64,000 nt of DNA, taken from positions 19,262,357-19,326,356 of the forward strand of contig NC_061789.1 of the NCBI RefSeq assembly GCF_022458985.1, given 5' to 3'. Shown piece by piece: positions 62,501 through 64,000 of this stretch. The notes under the pieces were generated by a model. That model worked only from the letters and a program-made list of their open reading frames with translations. It was not told the DNA's origin and did no database searches. The position numbers were made by a program, and so were the translations under genes. The DNA is from Mugil cephalus. Taxonomy: Eukaryota > Chordata > Actinopteri > Mugiliformes > Mugilidae. The first letter of the stretch is position 1, and every line of letters starts with the position of its first letter.

Positions 62501-64000
62501 TGATGGAGAGCTGTTTGAGGTTTATTTCCGTCCCGTCCGGTTTGTTTGTCATTAAAATGCCTAAATGATTAAATCTGTCTTTGCACAGTCAGCACAAGCT
62601 GAAAACAACAGTGTTTCTGTGTCCACGTTAATCCTCTTCTGTGTTTGAAGTCTGTTGTGAGAAGTTTTCTTTCTTTGCAGGCGTGCTCTGTGCAAAATTG
62701 TGTGTTTTGCAACTCTCTATGTGTCACTAAAATGCAATGGAATAAAAGTGAATAAAAAGACACGACTTTGTGTCTGTTTGAGTCTTATCTAGTTTTTCCT
62801 GGGGATATATTCAGCTCCTGACCATCTATACTATATACTCACAGTGAATATTAAATACAAAGGTGTCATGAACTGGTTCCAGAAAATGAAAATAAATATT
62901 GAAAAAATCACTTTTGTGAACACCATTTACAACAAACGCAAAAGAACACTGCTTTAATTTCTTTGGTGATTTTGCATAATATCAAGACACTATGATGTAA
63001 TATAATGACACTATAACTCAACTAAATGAAAAACTAATAAAACTAATAATGGCTCAAGTTTAATTTTAAGGAAAATATTCTGAATAAGGTGGATATTTTT
63101 GCATTTTTAATTTGAGTATCTTGAGCTAAATGAAAATGCCACCCCAGTCTCTGATAACGAGGTTCCTCAATGAATTAAAACAGCTCATATTCAGATTGTG
63201 GTGATAAAAAAAAAAAAATAAAGTAGCAGAAAAACAGACACATTTTAATCCAGAGTTGTAGTGATACCAATTGTAGGAAATGACTGTTAACAACAGAGGA
63301 TGAAACAGAATGTGCAGAGATGCTGTCAAAACATTAAAATATCCATTAGAATTCTATCATATTGTATCAGTGACACTAAAAGACAATACATGCAAATCTA
63401 TAAGTAACCATTGAGTGCTTGCTTTCTCCTTTCGAATATACATGTTGGAAATCTACAAATACCACTCACCAACTTCTGACTTGGGTCATAAAGTCAACAA
63501 GGTTTTGAGTTAAGATCCAAAAGTGTACAGATAGGCCCTCTCGTTGGGTGGTCCTCTCAGCACAGACATATCAAACGACTGTGAAGTGTCTGATGCACAG
63601 AGGTTTACAGTACTATCCTTGCTGAATGCTGGAGAAGCCAGTGATTTATTGGAAATTGCACCTCACAGACTTGAACGGCACTGTGTAGGCTGAATGGAGG
63701 AGGATGGAGGGCTCGTACTGTGCGTGCAAGCAAGCAAGCGATGTGGGGAGGAGTCCTTGCACTGCTCCCAATGCCCTTGTCCCATTCAGGCACGCAGGCT
63801 CACTGTGATGGAGGAGGAAACCTGCTGCTGGCTCTAGTATTTTCTCTTAAGTGCTATTCTCCAGTAATATTTATAATACTAGTCCTCTACTGAGAACCAT
63901 CTCAGATTGTGTTATAGGAAGAAACCAAGCATGGCTGGGTGTTAAAAATAAATTAGACTTTTCAAAGAGACATTAAATATCACACCAAACAACAAAAACA
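59590..64000. other. Probable rundc3a intron 1 or upstream DNA
   Basis: No coding exon is recognised. Visible features are poly-T and poly-A runs, a (TA)(CA)n at about 62079-62100 and several short ORFs without family features. The missing rundc3a first exon should lie to the right of this stretch. Confidence 0.45.

Overview
The window is vertebrate nuclear DNA, most likely from a percomorph-type teleost. The evidence is four multi-exon genes with vertebrate protein sequences and short fish-like introns, a decayed Tc1-type element of a kind common in fish, many dinucleotide microsatellites, and sparse coding DNA. There are no bacterial operons, CRISPR arrays or viral genes. Exon models were read by eye from splice sites, reading phase and similarity to families known from memory; no search was run.

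Layout. Positions 1 to about 33.8 kb hold no gene I can identify. This part contains a Tc1-like relic (8.28-8.79 kb), an orphan CpG/ETS-type promoter with an exon-like 5' segment (10.46-10.76 kb), a tRNA-Arg-derived element (29.13-29.36 kb), two GC-rich patches (26.93-27.4 and 29.65-29.98 kb) and several simple repeats. From 33.9 to 56.5 kb, four genes lie head to tail on the minus strand. In order of transcription they are rundc3a (first exon missing), fam117a, slc35b1 and ndufa4. Human FAM117A and SLC35B1 are neighbours on 17q21 and RUNDC3A is on the same arm (from memory), so this is a partly conserved block with ndufa4 joined to it.

The region from 56.5 to 64 kb lies upstream of the visible rundc3a exons, probably in its large first intron. 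It contains the strongest unexplained signal: three plus-strand ORFs (57064-57312, 57313-57684, 58937-59185) built from a 7-residue repeat of the form G-K/N-T/S-S/T-I/F-x-R. Two of them have the same length. Their differences include many synonymous changes, among them Arg CGG/AGA and Ser AGC/TCC, which points to selection on a protein. Just beyond them on the minus strand is a 73-codon armadillo-like exon (59368-59589) that I cannot assign.

The genes act in separate processes: RUNDC3A in neuronal Rap2 and vesicle signalling, FAM117A poorly understood, SLC35B1 in ER nucleotide exchange, and NDUFA4 in cytochrome c oxidase. Two introns use GC-AG splice sites, and one 81-nt intron is open in frame.
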